A stretch of DNA of 64,000 nucleotides from JBOCEF01 sp050586345 (GCF_050586345.1 NZ_JBOCEF010000006.1:62001-126000), one strand, 5' to 3'; shown: positions 25,030-34,921, counted from the first letter of the stretch. Notes: a model not told the origin generated them from the sequence alone. Program-made: numbers and translations.

Positions 25030-26244
25030 TTGACCGAAGACGCCTCCGCCGCCGCCCCCGCCGCCCCGGCCGGCCCGCTCGCCGGGCTGCGCGTGCTCGA
25101 TTTCTCCCGCATCCTGGCCGGGCCCACCTGCACGCAGCTTCTTGGCGACATGGGCGCCGACGTGGTGAAGGTGGAGCGCCCGGGCCTCGGGGACGACACC
25201 CGCGCCTGGGGCCCGCCCTTCGTGGTCTCCCCCGAGGGGCCGACGAAGGAGAGCGCCTATTACCTGGCCGCCAACCGCAACAAGCGGTCCATCGCCATCG
25301 ACATCACCACCGATGAAGGCCGCGACCTGGCGCTGGAGCTGGCGAAGGACGCCGACGTCTTCATCCAGAACTTCAAGACCGGCGACATGGCCCGCCGCGG
25401 GCTGGGCTATGACGACATCGCCAAGGTGAACCCCAACATCGTCTACTGCTCGATCTCGGGCTACGGGCAGACGGGGCCGAACAAGGACAAGCCGGGCTAT
25501 GACCTGATGGCCCAGGGCTTCGGCGGGGTGATGTCGCTGACCGGCGACATCGACGGGCCGCCGATGAAGGTGGGCGTCGGGATCGCCGACGTGATGTGCG
25601 GGATGTACGCCACCGTCGCCGTGCTCTCGGCCCTCAATCACCGCCAGAAGACGGGCGAGGGGCAGCATATCGACCTGTCCCTGGTGGACAGCCAGATCGC
25701 CTGGATGATCAACGAGGGCGTGAACTACATGCTCTCGGGCCAGGTGCCGCAGCGGCGCGGCAACGGGCATCCGAACATCGTGCCCTACGGCGTGTTCCCC
25801 TGCACCGACGGCCACGTGATCGTCGCGGTGGGCAATGACGCGCAGTTCCAGCGGTTCTGCGACCTGCTGGGCGCGCCGGACCTTGCGATGGATGAGCGCT
25901 ACGAGACCAACCCCGCCCGCCTCGCCAACCGCGACACGCTGAACCCCGCGCTCGAGGCGCTGACGGCGAAATGGGACAAGGAGGCGCTGCGCGCCGAGAT
26001 GGAGGCCCGCAAGGTGCCCGTCGGCCCGATCCAGGACGTGGGCGAGGTGTTCAATTCCGAGCAGGTGAAGGCCCGCGGGATGCGGGTGACGGTGCCGCAC
26101 CCGGCGGCGGCCTCGGGCGGGGTGGACCTGATCGGCAACCCGATCAACTTCTCGAAGACCCCGGTGACCTATCGCCGCCACCCCCCGATGTGCGGCGAGC
26201 ATACCGAGGAAATCCTCGCGGAACTCGCCGCGAAGAAGGGCTGA
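25030..26244 (+). CDS. CaiB/BaiF family CoA transferase (class III)
   Basis: 404 residues from a TTG start at 25030, with AGGGAG 8 bases upstream; no ATG gives a sensible N terminus. Family III CoA transferases swap CoA between carboxylic acids by way of a covalent aspartyl adduct. The predicted nucleophile is Asp158 in KPGYDLMAQG. The N-terminal GLRVLDFSRILAGPTCTQLLGDMGADV pattern is textbook. Formyl-CoA:oxalate, carnitine and citramalate enzymes all share this fold, so the substrate is unknown. The gene is transcribed away from nasT and has no obvious operon partner, so its link to nitrate metabolism is only positional. Confidence 0.88.
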   Translation: MTEDASAAAPAAPAGPLAGLRVLDFSRILAGPTCTQLLGDMGADVVKVERPGLGDDTRAWGPPFVVSPEGPTKESAYYLAANRNKRSIAIDITTDEGRDLALELAKDADVFIQNFKTGDMARRGLGYDDIAKVNPNIVYCSISGYGQTGPNKDKPGYDLMAQGFGGVMSLTGDIDGPPMKVGVGIADVMCGMYATVAVLSALNHRQKTGEGQHIDLSLVDSQIAWMINEGVNYMLSGQVPQRRGNGHPNIVPYGVFPCTDGHVIVAVGNDAQFQRFCDLLGAPDLAMDERYETNPARLANRDTLNPALEALTAKWDKEALRAEMEARKVPVGPIQDVGEVFNSEQVKARGMRVTVPHPAAASGGVDLIGNPINFSKTPVTYRRHPPMCGEHTEEILAELAAKKG

Positions 26245-26297
26245 GGCCAGGCGCGCCCCGGTCCCCGGGGCGCGCCCGCGTCAGATCTACTCGCGCG

Positions 26298-27113
26298 TCA
26301 GATCTCTTCACGGGTTTGCGCGTAGAGGAGCGCGGCGAAGATCCCCGTGCCGCCCAGCACGTTGCCCGCGAAGGCCGGGGCCACGCCCTCGGTCAGCGCC
26401 GGGACAAGCCCCATCTCGCCGTTCAGCACCAGCGCGAACAGCTCGGTCGACCCGGCGACCACGTGGCTGAGGCCCGCGGCGCCGATCAGCCAGGTGATGA
26501 TCACGATCATCACCACCTCGCCCGACCCGCTCAGCCCCGGCAGCATCCACACAAGCGCCGCGATCAGGAAGCCCGCCGGAATGCCGTGGGTGAAGTGCTG
26601 CCAGGCGCTCGCCTCGGCATAGTGGCGCGAGATGTAGAGCACCCCGTCCAGCGTCACCGGCGGGATCGCGCCGCCCTTGACCATCACCCAGGCCGCGACC
26701 CCGCAGCCCACGAGGTTGGCGAGGAACACGATGGACCAGAGCCGCAGGATCTTGGACAGGTTGCGCCGCCGCGGGTCGAGGAACAGCTGCAGGATCGGGG
26801 TGATGGTGTTCTCGGTGAACAGCTGCATCCGCCCGAGGATCACGATCAGGAAGCCGATCGTGTAGCCCATGTTGGTCACCAGCGGCGCCCAGTCGGCATG
26901 GGGCAGATGGGCGGCCAGCGCCCCCTTGGCCAGCACCGAGACGCTGATCGCCAGCCCCGCCGCGACCCCCGACCACCACAGCGCGCGGAAGGACCGCGAC
27001 AGCTCGTGCGCGCCTTCCTGGCGGATGGCCTCGAAGATCACGTTGATCGGGACGGCGGAGAATTGCTTGAGCTGCTCGCGCTCTTCGCGGTTCAGGTGGG
27101 CGCTGCGCTGCAT
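26298..27113 (-). CDS. Formate/nitrite transporter family protein, YfdC-like
   Basis: 271 residues from ATG 27113 with GAGGA upstream. Six or seven membrane segments follow a soluble N-terminal helix. LLWSG-type WWSGVAAGLAISVSVLAKG, GYTIGFLIVILGRMQLFTENT and AGNVLGGTGIFAALLYAQ follow the E. coli YfdC pattern closely, more than FocA or NirC. FNT proteins are pentameric channels for small monovalent anions such as formate, nitrite or hydrosulfide. The YfdC branch has no established substrate. Its place near nas, nsrR and adhC suggests nitrite, by inference only. Confidence 0.85.
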   Translation of the reverse strand: MQRSAHLNREEREQLKQFSAVPINVIFEAIRQEGAHELSRSFRALWWSGVAAGLAISVSVLAKGALAAHLPHADWAPLVTNMGYTIGFLIVILGRMQLFTENTITPILQLFLDPRRRNLSKILRLWSIVFLANLVGCGVAAWVMVKGGAIPPVTLDGVLYISRHYAEASAWQHFTHGIPAGFLIAALVWMLPGLSGSGEVVMIVIITWLIGAAGLSHVVAGSTELFALVLNGEMGLVPALTEGVAPAFAGNVLGGTGIFAALLYAQTREEI

Positions 27114-27385
27114 GGGATGTCCTCGGGCGGCGGTGATCGATACCGAACAATGAAGCGCGAAACCGCGCGTCGGCAAACGGATATGCGCCCCGGCGCGCCG
27201 CCGATGCGCCCGGGCGCGCGCCCGCGGCCGCCTCCCGGTTGCGCCGGGGCGGAGGGCTGCGCGCGGCGCGGGCGCCGGGGGCGGGGGGCGGCGGGCGGCG
27301 CCGGGGCCCCTCACGCGGCTTTCATTGGCCATTGCGCGCGCCCGGCCCCAGCTTGGACCCAGTTTTCGCCTGACGGAGCGCCGCC

Positions 27386-28987
27386 ATGCCCACCGCCGCC
27401 GACCTGATCGCCCGCCGCCTGCACGCCGCGGGTGCGCGCCACGTCTTCGGCATGCCGGGGGGCGAGGTGCTGACGCTGCTGGACGCGCTGACCCGCGCGG
27501 GGCTGGCCTTCACCCTCTGCCGCCATGAGAACTCGGGCGCCTTCATGGCCGAGGGGGCGCACCACGCGACGGGCGCCCCCGGGGTGCTGCTGGCGACGAT
27601 CGGGCCGGGGGTGCTGAACGCCGTCAACGCGGCCGCCAATGCGCTGCAGGACCAGGTCCCGCTGCTGATCCTCTCGGGCCGCGTGGATGGCGCGGAGGCG
27701 CAGCGTTACACCCACCAGGTGGTGGACCAGGCAGGCGCCCTCGCCGCGGTGACCAAGGCGTCGGTGCGGCTCGAGCCCGGCGCGGTGCAGGTGCAGGTGG
27801 ATCGCGCCGTGCGCCTGGCGCTGCAGGACCCGCCGGGGCCGGTGCATCTCGACCTGCCCGTGACGCTCGCGGGGGCGGAGGAGCCGGAGGCCCCGGCCCT
27901 GCTGACGCCCGCCGCCGCCCCCGCCGCCCCCGCGCCGGGCGAGATGCTGGAGGCCGCCCGCGCCCGCATCCGCGCCGCTCGCCGCCCGGTGATGCTCGCC
28001 GGTGTCGGCGCGCTGCACCACGGCGCCGAGGCGGAGATCGCCCGCCTCTGCCGCGCCCGGGCGATCCCGCTTCTGACCACCTACAAGGCCAAGGGGATCC
28101 TGCCCGAAAGCGACCCGCTGGCGCTGGGCGGGCACGGGCTGTCCCCCGCCTCGGACGAACTGGTCATGCCCTTCCTGGCCGAAGCCGACCTGGTGCTGCT
28201 GGCGGGCTATGACCCGGTGGAGATGCGCCCCGGCTGGCGCGCGCCCTGGGCGCCCGGGGCGGCGATCGAGGTCGCGCATATTCCGCCCGCCCACGGGATG
28301 CATTCCGCCTCGATGGCCTTTGTCGGCGACGTGGGGGCCGGGCTGCGGGCGCTGTTCGACGGCGCCGCGCCGCGGACCGAGTGGGGCGAGGCCCCGGCGC
28401 AGCTGCGCGCCGCGCTCAAGGCCCGGTTCGAAGGCCCCGCCTCATGGGGCCCCCACGCCGCCTTCCGCGCCCTGCGCCGCGCCCTGCCGCCCGCGGCGGT
28501 GGTGACGGCGGACAGCGGCGCCCACCGCATCCTGCTGTCCCAGATGTGGGAGGCCCCGGCGCCGCGCCGCCTCCTGCAATCCTCGGGTTTCTGCACCATG
28601 GGCTGCGCGCTGGGCCTCGCCGCCGGATACGCCGCCGCGGCGCCCGACACGCCGGTCTGCGCGGTGATCGGCGACGGGGGGCTCGAGATGACGGCGGGGG
28701 AGCTCGCCACGCTGCGCGATCTCGGGCGCCCGGCGCTGGTGCTGGTCCTCGCCGACGCCTCGCTGGCGTTGATCGAGAAGAAGCAGGCCGCGATGGGCCT
28801 GCCGCGCGAGGGCGTGCGGATGGGAGAGACGGATTACCCCGCCCTCGCCCGCGCCTTCGGCGGGCATGGCGCATGGATCGACGACGAAGCGGCGCTGGAG
28901 GCGGAGGCCCGCGCGGCGCTGGACCGCGACGGGTTCACGCTCCTCGCCGCCCGGATCGAGGCGGCGGATTACGACGGGGCGTTCTAG
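27386..28987 (+). CDS. Thiamine-diphosphate-dependent enzyme, acetolactate-synthase-like
   Basis: 533 residues, the usual length. The N-terminal pyrimidine-binding domain holds the activating Glu48 in RHENSGAF. The central domain is DHS-like (RRPVMLAGVGAL), and the C-terminal pyrophosphate domain has GDGGLEMTAGELATLRDL near 430. In that motif the usual Asn-Asn is Ala-Asp. No regulatory small subunit lies nearby, so this is probably not the biosynthetic IlvB but a catabolic or uncharacterised 2-oxoacid decarboxylase/carboligase. The gene runs toward nsrR, with 11 bases between. Confidence 0.82.
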   Translation: MPTAADLIARRLHAAGARHVFGMPGGEVLTLLDALTRAGLAFTLCRHENSGAFMAEGAHHATGAPGVLLATIGPGVLNAVNAAANALQDQVPLLILSGRVDGAEAQRYTHQVVDQAGALAAVTKASVRLEPGAVQVQVDRAVRLALQDPPGPVHLDLPVTLAGAEEPEAPALLTPAAAPAAPAPGEMLEAARARIRAARRPVMLAGVGALHHGAEAEIARLCRARAIPLLTTYKAKGILPESDPLALGGHGLSPASDELVMPFLAEADLVLLAGYDPVEMRPGWRAPWAPGAAIEVAHIPPAHGMHSASMAFVGDVGAGLRALFDGAAPRTEWGEAPAQLRAALKARFEGPASWGPHAAFRALRRALPPAAVVTADSGAHRILLSQMWEAPAPRRLLQSSGFCTMGCALGLAAGYAAAAPDTPVCAVIGDGGLEMTAGELATLRDLGRPALVLVLADASLALIEKKQAAMGLPREGVRMGETDYPALARAFGGHGAWIDDEAALEAEARAALDRDGFTLLAARIEAADYDGAF

Positions 28988-28998
28988 GGGGGTAGCCT

Positions 28999-29475
28999 TC
29001 AGGCGCTCAGGCTCGGCGCGCGGCTGAGGCGCGGGCCGGAGCAGTCGATGCCCATCAGCGCCTTCAGGTCGTCCCCCTCGGCGATCAACTCGGCCAGGGT
29101 GCAGTCGTCGAGCACCTTCAGGAACGCCTCCAGCGCCCGTCCCACGACGCCGCGGAACTTGCAGGCGTCGATCAGCGGGCAGGTGTTGTTCTCGACATCC
29201 AGGCACTCGATCAGGCAGGCGCCCATCTCGGTGGTGCGCACCACGGCGCCGACCGAGAGCGTCTCGGGGTCCGCGGCCAGGCGCACGCCGCCCCCGCGCC
29301 CGCGCACCGTTTCGACGAAGCCGTGGGAGGCGAGGCGGTTGGCGATCTTGGCGAGATGCGCCTCGGACATGTTGCAGGCCCGCGCGATTTCCGAGACCGG
29401 GGCGAGGCGGCCGTCATTGAGGGCGCAGTACATCATCAGCCGCATGGCGTGGTTCGACCGGACGGTCAGCTGCAT
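28999..29475 (-). CDS. nsrR: Rrf2-family nitric-oxide-sensing repressor NsrR
   Basis: 158 residues. The N-terminal winged helix (LTVRSNHAMRLMMYCA, LAKIANRLASHGFVET) belongs to the Rrf2 family. Three cysteines, Cys91, Cys99 and Cys105 (ECLDVENNTCPLIDAC), match the [4Fe-4S] ligands of NsrR rather than the spacing in IscR or RirA. NsrR represses NO-detoxification genes and lets go when its cluster reacts with NO. The next gene on the same strand is glutathione-dependent formaldehyde/GSNO reductase, a fitting partner, but a strong terminator separates them. An FNR-type box lies 75 bases upstream. Confidence 0.87.
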   Translation of the reverse strand: MQLTVRSNHAMRLMMYCALNDGRLAPVSEIARACNMSEAHLAKIANRLASHGFVETVRGRGGGVRLAADPETLSVGAVVRTTEMGACLIECLDVENNTCPLIDACKFRGVVGRALEAFLKVLDDCTLAELIAEGDDLKALMGIDCSGPRLSRAPSLSA

Positions 29476-29549
29476 GATGACGTTCCCCCTAACATGGTTC
29501 TGGCAGTCTGCTTTGCGGTCCTGCGTACCGGCGGGGGGCGGCGGCTGCG

Positions 29550-29563
29550 TTGATCCATGTCAA
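29550..29563. promoter_or_regulatory. FNR/FnrL-type box upstream of nsrR
   Basis: TTGATCCATGTCAA matches the FNR consensus TTGAT-N4-ATCAA with one difference. It lies between the adhC terminator and nsrR, centred about 81 bases before the nsrR ATG, so it most likely serves nsrR. An oxygen- or NO-responsive Crp/Fnr protein is the expected binder. Confidence 0.65.
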
Positions 29564-29592
29564 GACGGGCGACGTCCCGGCGTAAAAAGAAA

Positions 29593-29624
29593 CGGCGGGC
29601 GCGGAGAAGTCTCCGCGCCCGCCG
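29593..29624 (-). terminator. Intrinsic terminator of adhC
   Basis: A 14-base-pair perfect stem (CGGCGGGCGCGGAG and its complement) closes on a 4-base loop. On the minus strand it is followed by TTTCTTTTTAC. It lies 44 bases past the adhC stop. Confidence 0.92.
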
Positions 29625-29667
29625 CTTGCCATCCCGAGGGATGCGCCCGGGCCGTCGGCCCGAAGGC

Positions 29668-30780
<1,113 letters not shown>

Positions 30781-31037
30781 GGCTCTTGTCTCCTGATCGG
30801 GGGCCCGCCGGAGCGGCGCGGGCGGTCGCGCGCAGGGAAACCCGGGATCGTTTGACTTGGCAACCCATTTTCCGACCTTTCCGGGCCTGCCGGCGGCAGG
30901 GCGGGGCGCCGGGTTTCGGTAGATTTTTCCCTGAATTGTGCGTTTTACTTCAAGTAATCGGCGGCGACTCGCGCTTGGGGCATTTTGCGTGGCGGCCGAT
31001 TGTTGGATTTTTACAATATGATCTCTGGGGGATCTCC

Positions 31038-32828
31038 ATGTCTGCCACCCGCACCGCGACGCTCGGGGCCGTTCATCGCGTGACCCTCGGCGAGGGCGCC
31101 GTCCGCCTCTCGCTTCCCGATTCCGGCCATGACTGGCATGTCTTCGCGCTCGCGCCCGGCATGACCGCGGCGGGGGCCGCCGCCACCCGGGTCGACGTGA
31201 ATCTCGACGCGAGCTACGTGGACGTCCGGCTCGAGACCGCCGACGGCGCGCCCCATGGCGCGGCCGAGGAGGTGACGGTGCTGATCCTCAAGCAGGGGTT
31301 CCACGCGCTCGATGACGGCACGCAGATGACGGTCGACCGGGACACCACCTGGGGCGTCGGCGGCGAGACGGTGGTGCACAGGCAATTCACCCTGCCGATG
31401 GGCGAGGCGCCGCTGATCTTCGGCCAGGTCGGAGAGGTCACCAGCTACGCCCACGATCCGCTCTTCGACCGCGGCTACCACCCGGTGCGCTTCCAGGACG
31501 TGGGCCCGGAGCGGATGTGGATCGGCGCCGCGGGGCCGGAGGCGCAGCTCTGGGACGGGAACGGACGGGCCGAGATCTCGTATTTCATCCTGTCGGGCGG
31601 GACCGGGGGCGGCACGCTGGGCGACATCGCCTGGCGCAGCGGCTCCGCCGACACCGCCGCCGACGGCACGCTCTCGGTCGAATTCGGCGCGGCCTTCGAC
31701 GACCCGGGGGCGCTGGCGCAGATCTCCTCGAATTACGGCCATGACCCGGTGACGGCGCGGACCGCCTCGGTCTCCGCGACCGGCGCCGCGTTCGCGATGC
31801 TCGAGGACCAGACGCGGGACGCCGAGACCGCGCACCTGCCCGAGACCATCGACTGGATGGCCCTCGACGGGACCGGGGCGCTGACGGTGGAGCAGCCGCG
31901 GGTGATCGAGACGGGGATCGTCTCGGTCGACTCGAACGGGATGGAGATCACCTTCTCCTCTTCCTTCGACACCCCGGTGGTCTTCGCCATGGTCAACAGC
32001 CGCAACGGCACGGACGTGGTGATGGCGCAGGCGAGCGCGGTGGAGGCGGGCGGCTTCCACCTGGCGCTGCGCGAGCCGGACGCGCTCGACGGGTGGCACG
32101 GGGTCGAGACGGTGGCCTGGATGGCGGTCGAGGCCGGGCGCTGGATGCTCGGCGACATGCTGATCGAGGCGGGGCTGACGACCAGCGGCGGGCCCACGGT
32201 CGGGGCGGGCTGGGACCGGGTGGACTTCTCGGGCGGCGGCTTCGTCAACCACCACGAGGCGTCCTCGGTCCGGGTGCTGGCCAACACCCAGACGGTGAAC
32301 GGCCCGGCCTTCACCCAGACGGTCACGGGCGGCGTCGGCGAGGACGGGTTCAGCTTCGCCTTGCAGGAGGAAATGGCGGTCGCCGATGGCTGGCACGCGC
32401 CCGAGACGGTGGGCTGGCTGGCGGTTCAGACCGTCGGGAACACGGCGCATGACCGCGACCCGATGTGGGCCGGCGGGTTCGATGTCGGCGTGATCGGGCC
32501 GGGCGGGGAACGGGATGTCGACTCCCGGTTCCTCAACGACTTCTCCGCGGGGGGCCTGTCGGACGCCCAGCACGGCGCCTTCGTGCAGCGCGCGTCCTTC
32601 AACGGGCCCGGCGGGATGCTCGCCCAGGTGACGGGCTTCGACTACGAGTCGGGCCGCGTCGATTACGGGGGGGGCCATTACGGCGCGTTCTACGAATACG
32701 GGACGGTGACGGCCGATTTCCGCGCCGATCCGTCGATGGGGCCGGACGCGGGTCATGCCGTGGCCGAGAGCTTCGACTATATCGGCATCGGCGAGCCGGG
32801 CGAGCATTACGGCTACGCCTGGCTCTGA
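31038..32828 (+). CDS. Repeat protein with H-type-lectin-like modules, function unknown
   Basis: 596 residues from ATG 31038. I do not recognise a named family. At least four modules of about 90-120 residues can be seen, each ending in a related block: HLPETIDWMAL (266-276), HGVETVAWMAV (354-364), HAPETVGWLAV (453-463) and HAVAESFDYIGI (573-584). Inside each, a pattern like V-x-F-x-x-x-F-x-x-P-x-V-x-A recalls the beta-sandwich of H-type lectins. There is no Sec signal peptide, membrane segment or RTX motif. Upstream, an AT-rich stretch has a good -10 (TACAAT, 31013-31018). It could be a non-classically secreted or surface carbohydrate-binding protein; this is inference. Confidence 0.6.
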   Translation: MSATRTATLGAVHRVTLGEGAVRLSLPDSGHDWHVFALAPGMTAAGAAATRVDVNLDASYVDVRLETADGAPHGAAEEVTVLILKQGFHALDDGTQMTVDRDTTWGVGGETVVHRQFTLPMGEAPLIFGQVGEVTSYAHDPLFDRGYHPVRFQDVGPERMWIGAAGPEAQLWDGNGRAEISYFILSGGTGGGTLGDIAWRSGSADTAADGTLSVEFGAAFDDPGALAQISSNYGHDPVTARTASVSATGAAFAMLEDQTRDAETAHLPETIDWMALDGTGALTVEQPRVIETGIVSVDSNGMEITFSSSFDTPVVFAMVNSRNGTDVVMAQASAVEAGGFHLALREPDALDGWHGVETVAWMAVEAGRWMLGDMLIEAGLTTSGGPTVGAGWDRVDFSGGGFVNHHEASSVRVLANTQTVNGPAFTQTVTGGVGEDGFSFALQEEMAVADGWHAPETVGWLAVQTVGNTAHDRDPMWAGGFDVGVIGPGGERDVDSRFLNDFSAGGLSDAQHGAFVQRASFNGPGGMLAQVTGFDYESGRVDYGGGHYGAFYEYGTVTADFRADPSMGPDAGHAVAESFDYIGIGEPGEHYGYAWL

Positions 32829-32858
32829 GGCCCCCGGCCCGCGGCGCGCGGGGCCGGC

Positions 32859-33212
32859 TTACATCGAGAAGCTGGTCCCGCAGCCGCAGGAGGAGGTGGC
32901 GTTCGGGTTGTCGATCACGAAGCGCGCGCCGATCAGCTCATCCGCGAAGTCGATGGTGGCGCCGGACAGGAACGGGGCCGAGACCGGGTCGATCAGCACC
33001 TTCTGGCCCTCGCCCTCGAGCACCATGTCGTCCGCCTCCGGGCCCTCGGCCAGGTCGATCTCGTACTGGAAGCCCGAGCAGCCGCCGCCCTCCACCGCCA
33101 CGCGCAGGCACTTGGGCGACCCGTCGGCCTCCGCGATCTCGGCCAGCCGCGCGAAGGCGCGGGGCGTCACCTTGGGGGGCAGGGCGAGGTCGAGTCCGAG
33201 ATCCATGCTCAT
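32859..33212 (-). CDS. erpA: Iron-sulfur cluster insertion protein, A-type (ErpA/IscA)
   Basis: 117 residues from ATG 33212; a second ATG at 33206 is equally possible, since no strong ribosome site separates them. The A-type carrier signature is complete: the first Cys in GGGCSGFQYEI, and the C-terminal pair in SSCGCGTSF. The protein carries Fe-S clusters to apo-enzymes. It is divergent from dgt with a 95-base gap, an arrangement common in Alphaproteobacteria. Clients in this window would include NasA, NirB and NsrR. Confidence 0.9.
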   Translation of the reverse strand: MSMDLGLDLALPPKVTPRAFARLAEIAEADGSPKCLRVAVEGGGCSGFQYEIDLAEGPEADDMVLEGEGQKVLIDPVSAPFLSGATIDFADELIGARFVIDNPNATSSCGCGTSFSM

Positions 33213-33307
33213 TGCGTGCCGTCCGCGCGGGTTTCCGCGCGCCTCTCGATGGGATAAGGGCTTGGCCAAGATGTAAGCGCCGCGCCCCGCCGCGGCAAGG
33301 AGGCCCG

Positions 33308-34492
33308 ATGCAGCCCCCCGCCCTCGCGCCCTACGCGATCCGCTCCGACGCCAGCCGCGGACGGCTGCACCCGGAGCCCGAAAGCGCCCATCGCTCGCCC
33401 TACCAGCGGGACCGGGACCGGATCATCCACTCCTCGGCCTTCCGGCGTCTGAAGCACAAGACCCAGGTCTTCGTGGAGCACGAGGGCGACTATTACCGCA
33501 CCCGCCTGACGCATTCGATCGAGGTCGCGCAGGTGGCGCGGACCCTGTCGCGCACGCTGGGGCTGAACGAGGACCTGGCCGAGGCGGTGGCGCTGGCGCA
33601 TGACCTCGGCCACACGCCGTTCGGGCATACCGGAGAGGACGCGCTGCACGAATGCATGGCCCCCTATGGCGGCTTCGATCACAACGCCATGGCGCTGCGG
33701 ATCGTGACGGCGAAGGAGGCGCGCTATGCGGGCTTCGACGGTCTGAACCTGACCTGGGAGGCGCTGGAGGGCATCGCCAAGCATAACGGCCCGCTGCTGC
33801 CCGGGCCCGATGCGGACCCGGCGCGGCTGCACTGGGCGCTGGCGGAATACGTGGCGGGGCATGACCTCGAGCTGCACACCCACGCGACGGCCGAGGCGCA
33901 GGCGGCGGCGCTGTCGGACGACATCGCCTACAACCACCATGACCTCGACGACGGGCTGCGCGCCGGGCTGTTCACGGTCGAGGAGATCCGCGAGTTGCCC
34001 ATCGTGGGGCCGTGTTTCGAGGCGGTGGACAAGGCGCATCCCGGGCTGGACCCGCAGCGGGCGCAGCACGAGGCGCTGCGGCGGGTGTTCGGGGTGATGG
34101 TGGAGGACGTGCTGACCACCTCGGCCCGGGCGCTGGCGGAGGCCGCGCCGGACAGCCCCGAGGCGCTGCGGGCGCTGGGGCGGCCGATGATCTGCTTCTC
34201 GGAGGAGATGTGGGCGGATCTGAACGAGGTGCGCGGGTTCCTGTTCAGCCGCATGTATCGCCACTGGGCGGTGGTGCGGATGCGGCGCAAGGCGGCGGAG
34301 GTGGTGAAGGAGCTGTTCGCGATCTTTATGGACAGCCCCGGCGTGCTGCCCGACGACTGGCGCGACGAGGTGCGCGGCGCGGCGGATGAGACCGCGCGCG
34401 CCCGGGTGGTGTGCGATTACATCGCCGGGATGACGGACCGGTTTGCGCTGCACGAGCATCGGCACCTGACGGACCCGATGGCGCGGGACTGA
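33308..34492 (+). CDS. dgt: Deoxyguanosinetriphosphate triphosphohydrolase-like protein
   Basis: 394 residues from ATG 33308 with AGGAGG upstream. The HD-domain metal site is visible as RLTHSIEV followed by AHDLGHTPFGHTGE, and the N-terminal RDRDRIIHSSAFRRLKHKTQVF is characteristic. Family members remove triphosphate from dNTPs and help control the nucleotide pool. The length suits the alphaproteobacterial dNTPase subgroup rather than the longer enterobacterial Dgt. In many relatives dgt precedes argS; here the RTX-like gene and an intergenic stretch lie between. Confidence 0.92.
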   Translation: MQPPALAPYAIRSDASRGRLHPEPESAHRSPYQRDRDRIIHSSAFRRLKHKTQVFVEHEGDYYRTRLTHSIEVAQVARTLSRTLGLNEDLAEAVALAHDLGHTPFGHTGEDALHECMAPYGGFDHNAMALRIVTAKEARYAGFDGLNLTWEALEGIAKHNGPLLPGPDADPARLHWALAEYVAGHDLELHTHATAEAQAAALSDDIAYNHHDLDDGLRAGLFTVEEIRELPIVGPCFEAVDKAHPGLDPQRAQHEALRRVFGVMVEDVLTTSARALAEAAPDSPEALRALGRPMICFSEEMWADLNEVRGFLFSRMYRHWAVVRMRRKAAEVVKELFAIFMDSPGVLPDDWRDEVRGAADETARARVVCDYIAGMTDRFALHEHRHLTDPMARD

Positions 34493-34777
34493 GCCGGGGC
34501 CGGGCGGGGCTGACGGCGAGGGGCCGGGCCGCAGGGGGCGGCCGCGCGTCGCCTCGCTTCGGCCGGCCTGTCGGACCCGGCCCGGCTTCCGGCTTCCGGC
34601 TTCCGGCTTCCGCCCCCGGGCGCCGGTGGGCCTGTGTCCCGCGACGATTGCAGGCGGGGGCCGGCGTTGGGGGGAGCATCGGCCCCGGCTGGCCTGTTTG
34701 CTGCGAGGATCATGGGCGCTGGGAGCAGGGGCGCGCCGCCCGTGTCCCGGCGTCCCATGCGCATCGGCCGGGGGAGA

Positions 34778-34840
34778 GCGCCCGGCGGCGCAGCCGCCTG
34801 CGGGTGCGAATGGGGGCTTGTTCCCCGTGAGCGGACGCAA
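34778..34840 (-). repeat. Interspersed intergenic repeat, copy A
   Basis: On the minus strand this reads GCGTCCGCTCA, a small GGGG/CCCC hairpin around AACAAG, CCATTCGC, then CTGCGCCGCCGGGCGC at the end. The same order of blocks occurs at 42694-42759 and 58483-58553. Confidence 0.7.
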
Positions 34841-34880
34841 GCGCCCCTCTTGGGCGGCGCAGGCTGAAGGCGGCGATCCC

Positions 34881-34921
34881 CGGCCATCCTCCTCCCGGCC
34901 ATCCTCCTCCCGGCCATCCCC
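34881..34921. repeat. 15-base tandem repeat
   Basis: Two exact units of CGGCCATCCTCCTCC (34881-34895, 34896-34910) and a partial third unit follow each other. Confidence 0.8.

Noticed and set aside
32834..32857. Terminator between the H-lectin-like gene and erpA
   Set aside because: A CCGGCCC/GGGCCGG stem can form, but the loop is itself GC-rich and no T run follows on either strand, so I did not list it.
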